The translations under genes and the position numbers were made by a program. A stretch of 64,000 nt of DNA from Pseudomonas sp. dw_358. Lineage in GTDB: Bacteria; Pseudomonadota; Gammaproteobacteria; Pseudomonadales; Pseudomonadaceae. The notes beneath the pieces were generated by a model that worked only from the letters and a program-made list of their open reading frames with translations, ran no database searches and had not been told where the DNA came from. Shown here piece by piece: positions 41,036 to 49,504 of this stretch. Within the stretch, counting starts at the first letter, position 1. The number at the start of each line of letters is the position of its first letter. The stretch spans positions 1 to 64,000 of the forward strand of contig NZ_JAAVUX010000009.1 of assembly GCF_018449655.1 (NCBI RefSeq). Reading direction: 5' to 3'.

Positions 41036-42461
41036 GACTTCCCCGGTCGCCCTGGCTGCATTGGCCCTGGTATTGTCGGGCGCCTGCTCAATGGCGCCGC
41101 CCTACCACGTGCCGCCCATCGACGCGGCGGCGCACTATCGCACGGTCGGCCCCTGGACCCCGGCGCAACCGGGCGACCGTATCAACCGTGACGGTTGGTG
41201 GACGATTTACCACGACAGGCGCCTGAATACTCTGCAGGAGACGCTGGCCTCCAACAATCCCGACCTCAGTGCGGCCATGGCCCACTACGCCCAGGCCCAG
41301 GCTTATCTGGTGCAGGTACGCTCCGACCTGTTCCCGAGCCTCAAGGGTTTCGCCAGCCCTCAGCGCATTCGCCAATCAGACACTCGGCCGCTGCGGGCCA
41401 CGGGCGGACCCAGCGCCTACAACTCGGCGACCGTGGGCGTCGAGTTGGACTATGAGGTGGACCTGTGGGGGCGCGTGCGCAACGCCGTCAATGCCGGTAC
41501 CGATGAGGCCCTGGCGGCAGCGGCCGACCTGGCCTCGGCGCGTTTGAGCCTGCAGACGCAGCTCACCGACGATTACGTCCGCCTGCGCGGGCTGGACCAG
41601 CAGGCTCAACTGCTGAGTTCCACCGCCGAGGCTTTCGCCAAGGCCTTGAGCCTGACCGAGGGGCTGCATGGCGGCGGTATCGTTTCCGGCCTCGATGTGG
41701 CGCGGGCACGCACGCAACTGTCCACGGCCAAGTCGCAGTTGTCACAGAACCAGGCCCAGCGAGCGCTGATGGAACATGCCATCGCCGCTCTGGTGGGGGC
41801 ACAGCCGGCGCAGTTCAATGTGCCGGTAGACACCACGCGCATCGAACTGCCCAGCGTGCCCACCGGCGTGCCCTCGGCGCTGTTGCAACGGCGCCCCGAC
41901 ATCGCCGCCGCCGAACGCCGGGTGGCCGAGGCCAACGCCAGGATCGGCATCGCCCGCGCCGCCTATTTCCCCACCATCACCCTGGGCCCGCAGATTGGCT
42001 ACCAGAGTGACCAATACGCCGGATTGCTGTCGGCACCCAACCTGTTCTGGTCCATCGGCCCGTCGCTGGTGGCGACCCTGCTCGATGGCGGCAAACGCAA
42101 GGCCGGCGTGGATGCTGCCCGGGCCGCCACCGACGAAGCCGCCAGCCACTACCGCAGCACCGTGCTTGGCGCGTTCCAGCAAGTGGAAGATAACCTGTCC
42201 CTGATCGCCGTCCTGGGCAGCGCGCTGCAAGACCAGCGCGACGCCGCCAGCGCCGCCCAGGACTCGGAAAGCCTGGCACTGTCGCAATACAAGGATGGCG
42301 GCGCGGGCTACCTGGACGTGGTAGAAGCCCAGACCACAGCGCTCCAGGCGCAGAGCAGCGTACTGGACCTGCAGACTCGGCAGCTCAGTGCCAATGTGCA
42401 GCTGGTGAAGGCGTTGGGAGGTGGGTGGTCTGTCGAACGGGGTGATCAGGCGGCGCGATGA
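41028..42461 (+). CDS. Outer membrane efflux channel lipoprotein (NodT/OprM family)
   Basis: A TolC-like outer membrane factor of 477 residues with a lipoprotein signal (ALALVLSGAC, lipidated Cys 20). It has two OEP repeats rich in long Ala/Gln helices (DEALAAAADLASARLSLQTQ; RRPDIAAAERRVAEANARIG). The RRPD motif is typical of the NodT branch. It completes the tripartite efflux system. There is no dedicated regulator gene next to the operon. Confidence 0.95.
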   Translation: MARTSPVALAALALVLSGACSMAPPYHVPPIDAAAHYRTVGPWTPAQPGDRINRDGWWTIYHDRRLNTLQETLASNNPDLSAAMAHYAQAQAYLVQVRSDLFPSLKGFASPQRIRQSDTRPLRATGGPSAYNSATVGVELDYEVDLWGRVRNAVNAGTDEALAAAADLASARLSLQTQLTDDYVRLRGLDQQAQLLSSTAEAFAKALSLTEGLHGGGIVSGLDVARARTQLSTAKSQLSQNQAQRALMEHAIAALVGAQPAQFNVPVDTTRIELPSVPTGVPSALLQRRPDIAAAERRVAEANARIGIARAAYFPTITLGPQIGYQSDQYAGLLSAPNLFWSIGPSLVATLLDGGKRKAGVDAARAATDEAASHYRSTVLGAFQQVEDNLSLIAVLGSALQDQRDAASAAQDSESLALSQYKDGGAGYLDVVEAQTTALQAQSSVLDLQTRQLSANVQLVKALGGGWSVERGDQAAR

Positions 42462-42463
42462 AG

Positions 42464-42489
42464 AAAGGGCCTTCGAAAGGCCCTTTTTT
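42464..42489. terminator. Bidirectional terminator after the RND operon
   Basis: AAAGGGCCT and AGGCCCTTT form a stem with a short loop followed by T6 on the plus strand. It separates the convergent efflux and dehydrogenase operons. Confidence 0.88.
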
Positions 42490-42500
42490 ATGGGTGAACG

Positions 42501-43880
42501 TTATTGAGCGTTATGAGCCCCCAACCCCGCGTCTCCCACATGCCTCACCGGCAAACCCTTGCGCACTTCACCCACCTGCCCCGCCGTCACGGTCGGCGCA
42601 TCGTTGCCCCATCCTTTGCGCAGAAACGTCGCGAGTTCGGCCACTTCCGTGTCGTCCATCCGGCCGGCGAAGCCAGGCATCGGCAGCACCGAAGGCGCTT
42701 GCGCCGTGGAAGGCGTTTGCGCACCCGCCAGGATCACGTGAATCAAGCCGGTCGGATTCGGGCTGTTGATGATCGAGGCGCCATCCAGGCGCGGGAAGGT
42801 GCGTGGCGCGCCCAAGCCAGTGACAAAGTGGCAGGCGCCGCAGTTGTCCAGATACAACCGTTGCCCAAGGCTCAGATCGGTGGCCGCCGTCAGCTTCCTG
42901 ATGGTCGCGGCACGACGTGACTCCAGGTCGCTGCTCACCGGTGGGTCCTCAGAAGGAATCGACTTCAGATAAGCTGCAATGGCCTGCAACTCCTCCTGAC
43001 TCATGCGGGAAGTGCTGTTGGCCACCACATCCTTCATTTCGCCGGCCACCGACGCCGTGCTGTTGCGCCCGGTGGCCAGGTACGCCACCAGTTCATCCGC
43101 CGACCAATGCTTCACGCCACGCAGGGGCGGTACTGCCCATTCGTTGAGCTCGGCGCCGCCCAGATAATTAGCGTTGGTCTCATCGAGCCCTTTTTCCTGC
43201 ATGCTCAAAGCCCTTGGCGTATGGCAGGAGCCGCAGTGACCAAGGCCTTGGACCAGATAGGCACCGCGAGCGATGCGTGGATCGCTGGACAGCATCGCCG
43301 GGCTGTTGCCTGGAGCGGGCGTCGGGGAAAACAGACTGCGCCAATACGCCAGCGGCCATCGTGCCGAGAGCGGCCAGGGGATGTCGTTGGTGCGATTGGC
43401 CTGCTGCACGGGCGCCACTGCGTTCATGAAGTACGCATACAGCGCCTGGGTATCAGCGTCTGTGACCTTGGCGTAGGAAGGGAACGGCATCGCCGGGTAA
43501 AGGGCGCTACCGTCATGGCCGATACCACGACGTACGGCGCGCTCGAAGTCGCCATACGTCCAGCTGCCGATACCGGTGGCTTTATCGGGAGTGATGTTAG
43601 TGGCATAGATCGTGCCGATCGGTGATTGGATGCCCAACCCGCCAGCAAAGGGTTTGCCACCGTGGTCGGTATGACAGGCCACGCAGTCGCCCGCTCGCGC
43701 CAGGGTTTCGCCTTGGGCGATCAGCGCCGGGGTCACCGTCTGGGGCAGGCGGGCCGAGACGTCACCACTGCGATCGAGCACATGGCTGAACGCTATCGCG
43801 ACGAAGCACAGCACAATGATCAGCACCGGGAAGATAAGCCACGGGCGACGGCGATTGGGTTTCACGGCGTTGTTTCTCAT
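42501..43880 (-). CDS. Triheme cytochrome c subunit of a membrane gluconate/alcohol dehydrogenase
   Basis: A membrane-anchored electron carrier of 459 residues. It has an N-terminal anchor (WLIFPVLIIVLCFVAIAF) and three c-type heme sites: C66VAC/H70, C216GSC/H220 and C347GAC/H351. It passes electrons from the flavoprotein to ubiquinone, and so can feed the cyo oxidase encoded downstream. The ATG at 43880 overlaps the flavoprotein stop by four bases (ATGA), which fixes the start; the longer open frame runs into that gene. Confidence 0.95.
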   Translation of the reverse strand: MRNNAVKPNRRRPWLIFPVLIIVLCFVAIAFSHVLDRSGDVSARLPQTVTPALIAQGETLARAGDCVACHTDHGGKPFAGGLGIQSPIGTIYATNITPDKATGIGSWTYGDFERAVRRGIGHDGSALYPAMPFPSYAKVTDADTQALYAYFMNAVAPVQQANRTNDIPWPLSARWPLAYWRSLFSPTPAPGNSPAMLSSDPRIARGAYLVQGLGHCGSCHTPRALSMQEKGLDETNANYLGGAELNEWAVPPLRGVKHWSADELVAYLATGRNSTASVAGEMKDVVANSTSRMSQEELQAIAAYLKSIPSEDPPVSSDLESRRAATIRKLTAATDLSLGQRLYLDNCGACHFVTGLGAPRTFPRLDGASIINSPNPTGLIHVILAGAQTPSTAQAPSVLPMPGFAGRMDDTEVAELATFLRKGWGNDAPTVTAGQVGEVRKGLPVRHVGDAGLGAHNAQ

Positions 43881-45646
43881 GCGCTCACCAACGGGCCAGG
43901 GTTTGTCAGGTATTGCTCCTTGATGGCCTTGGCCGCCCACAGGGTCAGCGCGCCTATCATCGAAGTGGGGTTGGCCTGAAAGTTCTGCGGGAAGGCATTG
44001 CCCCCCGGCACGAACACGTTGTGCACGTCCCAGCTTTGCAGGTAGCGGTTCAGGGCGCTGGTCTGCGGAGAATCCCCCATCACCGCGCCCCCTACGTTGT
44101 GAGTGGACACGTACTTGGTGATGTCCCAATGCGAATCCAGGCCCAGGTAGCTCTCCGAGTAGCTGTCCGGTGCGAGCTCCTTGGTGATGTTCAGCACGAT
44201 GCTGCGCAAGTACTGCTGCAGTTTCAGCTCGTTGGGCTTCCAGTCGAAGGTGATGCGCAGCAACGGCAGGCCCCAGGGATCCTTGTAGGTCGGGTCGAGG
44301 TCGACGTAGTGGCCGCGGTAGGACATGCAACTGGTGGTGATACCGATCTTCATCGAGTGGCCATACCAGTCGACCATGCCGTCCTTCCAGCCCTGCCCCC
44401 ACTCCGGCGTGCCGCTGGGCAGCGAGGTGCCGATGGGGGTGCCGGAGGATTGCGAGCTGTGGATCTTGGCGCCGCCGAGAATGCCCAGGCCCGGGCCGTC
44501 GAAGTTGCCCGGCGAGACGTCGTTGAACATCTGTCCGGTGGCGCCGGCAGTGGCGAACGGGTTGAAGTGCTTGTCCTTGAAGAACAGCGTGGTGGCGCCG
44601 TTGCTGAGGAACGCGTAGTTGCGACCGATGGTGCCGGTACCGCTGACCGGGTCGTAGGGCGTGCCGATTTTCGACAGCAGCATCAGGCGCACGTTGACGA
44701 ACTGGAAAGCCGCCAGTACGACGATTTTCGCCGGCTGGAAGACTTCATTGCCTTGACTGTCAGCATAGGTGACGCCCCGAGCGGTCTTGCCATCCGGGTG
44801 CAGGTCGACGCGCAGCACGTTGGAATTGGCCCGATAGGAAAAGTTTTCCATACGCTTGAGCGCATCCAGCACAGCGGTTTGCGGCGAGGCCTTGGAGTAG
44901 TTCAGGCAAGGGTATTTGCTGCAATAGCCGCAATAGTTGCACGGCGCCAGCTGGTTGCCATACGGGTTGGTCCAGGCCTGCGAGACGTTGGCTGACGGAT
45001 TGGGAAACGGGTGGTAACCGAGCGTGCGTGCTGCCTCGGAAAACATCGTGGTGTTCAGGGTGTCCTGCAGCGCCGGCAGCGGAAAGGCTTCAGAGCGCGG
45101 CCCTTCGAAGGGGTCGCCGCCGGGCATGATGCGGCCTTGCAAGTTGCCGGTGTTGCCGGACAGGCCGCAGATCTTGTCGAAACGGTCCATGAACGGTTCG
45201 ATCTCTTCCCAGGTGAACGGGAAGTCCTGCACCTGCATGCCGTCGCCCAACTGGCCGGGCTTGTAGAACTGGTCGGCATAGGTCTTGAGCTTGAGGTCAA
45301 TGGGTGTCGGGCGGATCAGCACGCCCGTCCAGTGCAGGCCCGAACCACCGACGCCGGTGCCGGGCACAAAAGCGCCCCACTGACGGGTGGGCAAGGCAGT
45401 GTCGCTGAGGCCATGGCGAACGGTCAGCGCACCGTCACGGGGGGTGACCATGATCTTGTTCTTCACGCCATACGCATATTCGTCGGCGGGTTTGGGGTAG
45501 GCGAAATCGGCGTTAGTGCGGTCTTCGCCGCGCTCCAGTGCCCGTACTTTCAAACCGGCCTGCGCCAGTTCGATGCTCATCAACGAACCTGCCCAGCCCA
45601 GGCCGACGACTACGACGTCGACCTCGTCATTGGTAATAGTTGCCAT
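43877..45646 (-). CDS. GMC-type FAD dehydrogenase, gluconate 2-dehydrogenase large subunit family
   Basis: The catalytic flavoprotein of a three-subunit membrane dehydrogenase, 589 residues. The FAD-binding motif is VVVVGLGWAGSLMSIELAQA, and GTGVGGSGLHWTGVL matches the second GMC signature. A four-Cys cluster (C236, C239, C242, C247) resembles the [3Fe-4S] site of related FAD-dependent sugar dehydrogenases. The C-terminal catalytic region includes STHNVGGAVMGDSP and GGNAFPQNFQANPTSMIGAL. The substrate is probably gluconate (2-keto-gluconate pathway), but sorbitol, fructose or another polyol cannot be excluded. Confidence 0.92.
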   Translation of the reverse strand: MATITNDEVDVVVVGLGWAGSLMSIELAQAGLKVRALERGEDRTNADFAYPKPADEYAYGVKNKIMVTPRDGALTVRHGLSDTALPTRQWGAFVPGTGVGGSGLHWTGVLIRPTPIDLKLKTYADQFYKPGQLGDGMQVQDFPFTWEEIEPFMDRFDKICGLSGNTGNLQGRIMPGGDPFEGPRSEAFPLPALQDTLNTTMFSEAARTLGYHPFPNPSANVSQAWTNPYGNQLAPCNYCGYCSKYPCLNYSKASPQTAVLDALKRMENFSYRANSNVLRVDLHPDGKTARGVTYADSQGNEVFQPAKIVVLAAFQFVNVRLMLLSKIGTPYDPVSGTGTIGRNYAFLSNGATTLFFKDKHFNPFATAGATGQMFNDVSPGNFDGPGLGILGGAKIHSSQSSGTPIGTSLPSGTPEWGQGWKDGMVDWYGHSMKIGITTSCMSYRGHYVDLDPTYKDPWGLPLLRITFDWKPNELKLQQYLRSIVLNITKELAPDSYSESYLGLDSHWDITKYVSTHNVGGAVMGDSPQTSALNRYLQSWDVHNVFVPGGNAFPQNFQANPTSMIGALTLWAAKAIKEQYLTNPGPLVSA

Positions 45647-45688
45647 AGATCTCTCGATAAATTGAGGCGTGACCTGCCCGACCGGGGC

Positions 45689-46408
45689 TTAGCCGCGTGC
45701 GCCGCCGAGGCTGACGGGACCCAGAGGGTATTTGACGTTGTGCTGGGCGACCCACTCCAGGTAGCTGGCACGAGCACCAGGAAAGCCGATGGCAATCCAT
45801 GCGCGCATGCCTTTGTTACCGCCGTAGATGGGATCGGCCAGATAGCCGTTGCGGGTGTTTTTCAGCAGTTCGCTGAAGAACAGTTTCGAACCGAGAATCT
45901 CTTCGCCGAAAGCGGAAAAGTCGATCTTGCCGGCCTGCAGGCTTTTCAGCAGGTCGTTCTTGGCGGGCAGGTCCAGCGCGACAAAATTGGCGCCGTGGAC
46001 CTGCTGGCACCAGGCCTGAGCGGCCTGGATACCTCTGCGATAGATATCTTGCGGCGTGTAGGGCAACTGATAACCCAGGGTAGCCGGTGCCTTGAGCTCG
46101 AATGGCCCTTCCAGATAGACCTCGCTGCCCAGCCCTGTGGCCAGTTGTTGGTCGACGAAGATCGGCACGTTGCTGTCCAACGCCCCTGGCCCGCGGCCAC
46201 CGCCCGGGATCAGGCAATCACTCGCGGCCATGATGAACGCCCACTGGGTGGCATCGAAGAAGGTCGGTCTGTAGCTGTACAGGTCCGGCGCAACCATGTC
46301 GGCGGCGGCGGCGGCACTGAGGCCTTTGACCATGACGCCCATGGCGGGCAGGGCAATCAATGAAGAAAGCAGAAACTTCCTTCGGGACACTTGCGAGGCT
46401 AACAACAT
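45689..46408 (-). CDS. Gluconate 2-dehydrogenase small subunit (subunit 3) family, Tat-exported
   Basis: A 239-residue protein with a twin-arginine signal (SRRKFLLSSLIALPAMGV) and a Gluconate_2-dh3 type domain. It is thought to help export and mature the flavoprotein, which has no signal of its own and is likely carried to the periplasm with this subunit. The start at 46408 has an AGGTGAG site and places the SRRKFL motif about eight residues in; the upstream open region would bury the signal. It is the first gene of the operon, 42 bp before the flavoprotein gene. Confidence 0.92.
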   Translation of the reverse strand: MLLASQVSRRKFLLSSLIALPAMGVMVKGLSAAAAADMVAPDLYSYRPTFFDATQWAFIMAASDCLIPGGGRGPGALDSNVPIFVDQQLATGLGSEVYLEGPFELKAPATLGYQLPYTPQDIYRRGIQAAQAWCQQVHGANFVALDLPAKNDLLKSLQAGKIDFSAFGEEILGSKLFFSELLKNTRNGYLADPIYGGNKGMRAWIAIGFPGARASYLEWVAQHNVKYPLGPVSLGGARG

Positions 46409-46870
46409 GTGGGGCTCACCTGGTCTGCTTGCGAAACCGGATGACGCAGAAAAAACCACCGAACGCTCTTCAGACACAATGCAACCCTCTGCGCCCGATC
46501 AGCGGGCAGCCTCCCACGCACTCGCCGAAGCTCGGGAAATGTGGGGCGCGGGCATCCGCGAATTCAGAGAAGGGCTGGCAAACCTGAACGGCTGCTCTAC
46601 TTATGCTGGGTCATGCTGCGGCGGCAGGTCGAGACCTGTCCGCCACTGGGCGCGATACTCGGGTATCGTCTGGCTCATCACGGGCAAGAGATCGTACCAC
46701 TAGATAAATTTCGATTGCAGTGTTTACGTCAAAATTTAATTAAAAATATTTCAAGAGAACATTTTTAGCCTGAATCCATTGACTTAGAGCGATTTACTAG
46801 CCGACCTCACTTATCGCTGATACCGCTGAGAAATGACAGGTCATCCTACAACACTACTAAAACGTCGAAC
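46409..46870. other. Gene-free region upstream of the dehydrogenase operon
   Basis: No gene is supported in these 462 bp. On the minus strand TTGACG (46727-46732) and ATTTAT (46704-46709) with 17 bp spacing are a weak candidate promoter about 300 bp ahead of the Tat subunit. Two hairpins lie in the leader (46620-46644 and 46653-46668). The stretch around 46700-46850 is strikingly AT-rich against its surroundings. Confidence 0.5.
46620..46668. promoter_or_regulatory. Paired palindromes in the leader of the dehydrogenase operon
   Basis: GGCGG-C-AGGTC and GACCT-GT-CCGCC (46620-46644) form a near-perfect dyad around GA. Eight bases on, CGATAC and GTATCG (46653-46668) form a second around TCGG. 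They may be operators or RNA stems; neither has a T-run. Confidence 0.4.
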
Positions 46871-47434
46871 GTGCACTCCATCTTCACTCAAACAGATGCA
46901 GCCGGCCCGCGCCTCCATTACCCTCTGTATCCCCACAGCACGGATGACCCCACCTTGACCCTCGAAATCCGCCCCGCCCAGATCACCGATGCCGCACAGA
47001 TCCTCGCCTTCATCACCGATCTCGCCATCTACGAAAATGCCCGCCATGAGGTCATCGCCACTGTCGCGGACATCCAGCGCACCCTGTTCGCCGACGATGC
47101 CACCGCCCACGGCCTCATCTGTCTGCGGGACGGCCAGCCCATCGGTTTTGCCGTGTACTTTTTCAATTATTCGACGTGGCAGGGACGTAACGGGCTGTAT
47201 CTGGAGGACTTGTACATCAGCCAGACCGAGCGTGGCGGAGGCGCGGGCAAGTTGCTGCTCAAGTACCTCGCCCGCGAAGCCTGCGCCAGGGGTTGCGGGC
47301 GGTTTGAATGGAGTGTGCTGGACTGGAACGAACCGGAGATCCAGTTCTACCAGTCCATCGGCGCAGAACCCCAGGCGGAATGGGTCCGGTACCGACTGGA
47401 CGGTGCGACGCTGCAGGCGTTTGCCGCGTCCTGA
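46871..47434 (+). CDS. GNAT family N-acetyltransferase
   Basis: A Gcn5-related acetyltransferase. The conserved domain starts about residue 30 (TLEIRPAQITDAAQILAFIT) and contains the acetyl-CoA motif LEDLYISQTERGGGAGKLLL and the C-terminal FEWSVLDWNEPEIQFYQSIG, typical of the diamine/SSAT-like branch. Two starts are possible: GTG at 46871 (187 aa) and TTG at 46955 (159 aa), the latter beginning right at the domain. Neither has a strong ribosome binding site. The substrate is unknown, perhaps a polyamine or amino acid. Confidence 0.85.
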   Translation: MHSIFTQTDAAGPRLHYPLYPHSTDDPTLTLEIRPAQITDAAQILAFITDLAIYENARHEVIATVADIQRTLFADDATAHGLICLRDGQPIGFAVYFFNYSTWQGRNGLYLEDLYISQTERGGGAGKLLLKYLAREACARGCGRFEWSVLDWNEPEIQFYQSIGAEPQAEWVRYRLDGATLQAFAAS

Positions 47435-47435
47435 C

Positions 47436-48029
47436 TCAGTGGCCGGCGCGATGCAGCAGGTACGCCCCATACAGAATGAAGAACCACAGCAGCACGCCCG
47501 GCACGATGAGCAGGTAGTTCCACAGGGTGAAGCCCGAATTGCTTCGCGCTGCCGGGTCGTTGGCGGCGAAATTCAGTATGCCCTGGCTCTTGCTCAAGGC
47601 GTAGGCACGCAGCGGCAGAACCCAAAGTGCCCAGGCGCCGAACTCGGCCACGCTGGGGACAGTGCGACTGACTACATCCAATAGACTGACTGCCACGGTG
47701 AGCAGCACAAACAGGGTGGCCCAAGGCTCGACCTTCGGCGCGTAGACACGGCCGCTGGCCCGAATGCTTGCTTCGGCTTTGTGGTAGAGCTGATGGACGA
47801 AGAAGATGTAGAACAGTGCCCGTGCCGGCGGCCAGACCTTTTCACCCGTAGCGGCTCGATAAAGACTCCAGTTTCTGTGCGCCCAAAAAAGGAAGTAAAA
47901 GCCGAGACTCAACACCGCCAGGGTCATCAGTTTTGCCGGCGAAACGACGTAGAACTGCTGCTCAACGGTTGCCCCTGCACCCGGTTCCTCTGGCTCCTCC
48001 ATCGGTACCGCCCATACGTTCTCGCTCAT
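47436..48029 (-). CDS. Integral membrane protein of unknown function
   Basis: A 197-residue protein with a short acidic N-terminus (MSENVWAVPMEEPEEPGAGA) and about four membrane segments (LMTLAVLSLGFYFLFWAHRN; ATLFVLLTVAVSLLDVV; FGAWALWVLPLRAYAL; LLIVPGVLLWFFILYGAYLL). FYFLFWAHRNWSLYR suggests a DUF4234-like or similar small envelope protein, but I do not recognise it with certainty. The ATG at 48029 has an AAGGAG site. It converges on the GNAT gene with a single base between the stops. Confidence 0.75.
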   Translation of the reverse strand: MSENVWAVPMEEPEEPGAGATVEQQFYVVSPAKLMTLAVLSLGFYFLFWAHRNWSLYRAATGEKVWPPARALFYIFFVHQLYHKAEASIRASGRVYAPKVEPWATLFVLLTVAVSLLDVVSRTVPSVAEFGAWALWVLPLRAYALSKSQGILNFAANDPAARSNSGFTLWNYLLIVPGVLLWFFILYGAYLLHRAGH

Positions 48030-48103
48030 GCCAGCTCCTTCTTGTCCGATCATTGTGGCGACGCAATTGACTACAGGGCTTATCGGCCAACGAGAGGGCA
48101 TGT

Positions 48104-49273
48104 TTAGCCTTTTTTGGCCCACTGCCAACGTATATAGCGTCCCGTGCTCACCCCCCACACCAACAGCGCAATCAGCACCGTGCTTACCCACATCCCGTAG
48201 ACCCCGGTGTGGCTGATCAACCTGCCCGCCAAAAAGGGAAACCCGAAGACGCCGATGAAGTAAGCCAGGCTGAACAACAGCAACGCTTGTGCCGTGGTCC
48301 CCGACGGCGCTTCATTGGCCGCCAGGCCATTGATCACCGAGTAGTTCAAGCCGTAACCAATACCGAGCAAGGCTGCCGTCAGGACATAGCTGACACTGCC
48401 CTCCACCCACTCGCCAAAACCGAACACTGCCACCAGCATCAAGCTCGTCAACACGCAGGAGGCCGCGAAAGGGTTGCGCTTGACTACCCAGCCGGCAATC
48501 AACAGGCGACAGCCGATGGCCGCCCCCATGAAGCCGATGAAAAACAGCGAGTAATCCAGACCATGGTCAGCGGCGTAGGTGGTCTGGAAACTGCCCAGCC
48601 CGCCGAAAATCGCGCCACCCAGCCCGACCATGAGAATCGACCATGCCGAAGGCGAACGCAGGACCGTGGCGCTGCTGCCCAGGCTGATCTGCTCTCGCGG
48701 TTTCGACCCCTGCCAGCGCGCGCCCCGCCGCCAGAAGTACAGGCCGCCCAGCGCTGCCGCGATGGCAGCGCAGAGAAATGCCTGCTGAACGGATACGCCC
48801 AGGTAACCGGTGAGTTTGCCCAGCAACGGACCCGTGCCGATACCGGTCAACATGCTCCCCGACAACAGCGCAAAACAGTGGGTACGGCGAGCGGGTTCGA
48901 CGCTGTCGGCGACCATGATCGGGCCCAGCGTATAGAACACCCCCCAACCCACGCCGAGCAGAAAGCCGCAGGCCATCAACCAGACGCCCACCCCGGGCGC
49001 ACTGGCAAATCCCAGCGATGCCAGCACCAGAAACACCGTGCCGATGGCGATGGCGCGCGATGCGCCCAGGCGTTGCATGAGATGGCCCGAACCGAGGACG
49101 GCGGCCAAGGTGCTGAGCATGGCGACGGCAAATACTTGCCCGGCATCGCGCTCGTTACCGCCAAACGAGGTCACCAACAGCGTGAGCAAGAAGGTCACGC
49201 CGTAGGACATTGAAAGCAGAAAGCTCGCGAAACAGAACACGCCAAATCGCGGCGTCGAAACAGTGGCATTCAT
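48104..49273 (-). CDS. Major facilitator superfamily transporter
   Basis: A 389-residue transporter with twelve predicted membrane segments. The cytoplasmic loop after segment 2 reads MQRLGASRAIAIGT, a degenerate MFS motif A; GWGVFYTLGPIMVADSVEPARR holds the loop between segments 4 and 5. The start at 49273 (MNATVSTPRFGVFCFASFLL) has an AAGGA site; an upstream extension to 49366 is possible but not membrane-like. The substrate is unknown. It lies downstream of no partner gene and is divergent from the acyltransferase. Confidence 0.88.
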   Translation of the reverse strand: MNATVSTPRFGVFCFASFLLSMSYGVTFLLTLLVTSFGGNERDAGQVFAVAMLSTLAAVLGSGHLMQRLGASRAIAIGTVFLVLASLGFASAPGVGVWLMACGFLLGVGWGVFYTLGPIMVADSVEPARRTHCFALLSGSMLTGIGTGPLLGKLTGYLGVSVQQAFLCAAIAAALGGLYFWRRGARWQGSKPREQISLGSSATVLRSPSAWSILMVGLGGAIFGGLGSFQTTYAADHGLDYSLFFIGFMGAAIGCRLLIAGWVVKRNPFAASCVLTSLMLVAVFGFGEWVEGSVSYVLTAALLGIGYGLNYSVINGLAANEAPSGTTAQALLLFSLAYFIGVFGFPFLAGRLISHTGVYGMWVSTVLIALLVWGVSTGRYIRWQWAKKG

Positions 49274-49504
49274 CAAGGCGATCCTTGCTGTGGTCAACAG
49301 CTTGTTTAGCATGACGGCGCCGATGATCAGGCAAGTCGATGCTGGACCTGAGGTTGGCAAATCCATACCTGATGCCGATCGCGAACGTTATTTTTTCGCC
49401 CCTCAAGAAATTCAGGATGCCGCCGATACCGATCTGTTGTAGCGTGCCCATGCTTGATGCACGGAATATCAGACTACCTTCGGTTCAACCCTAAGGATTG
49501 CGAC

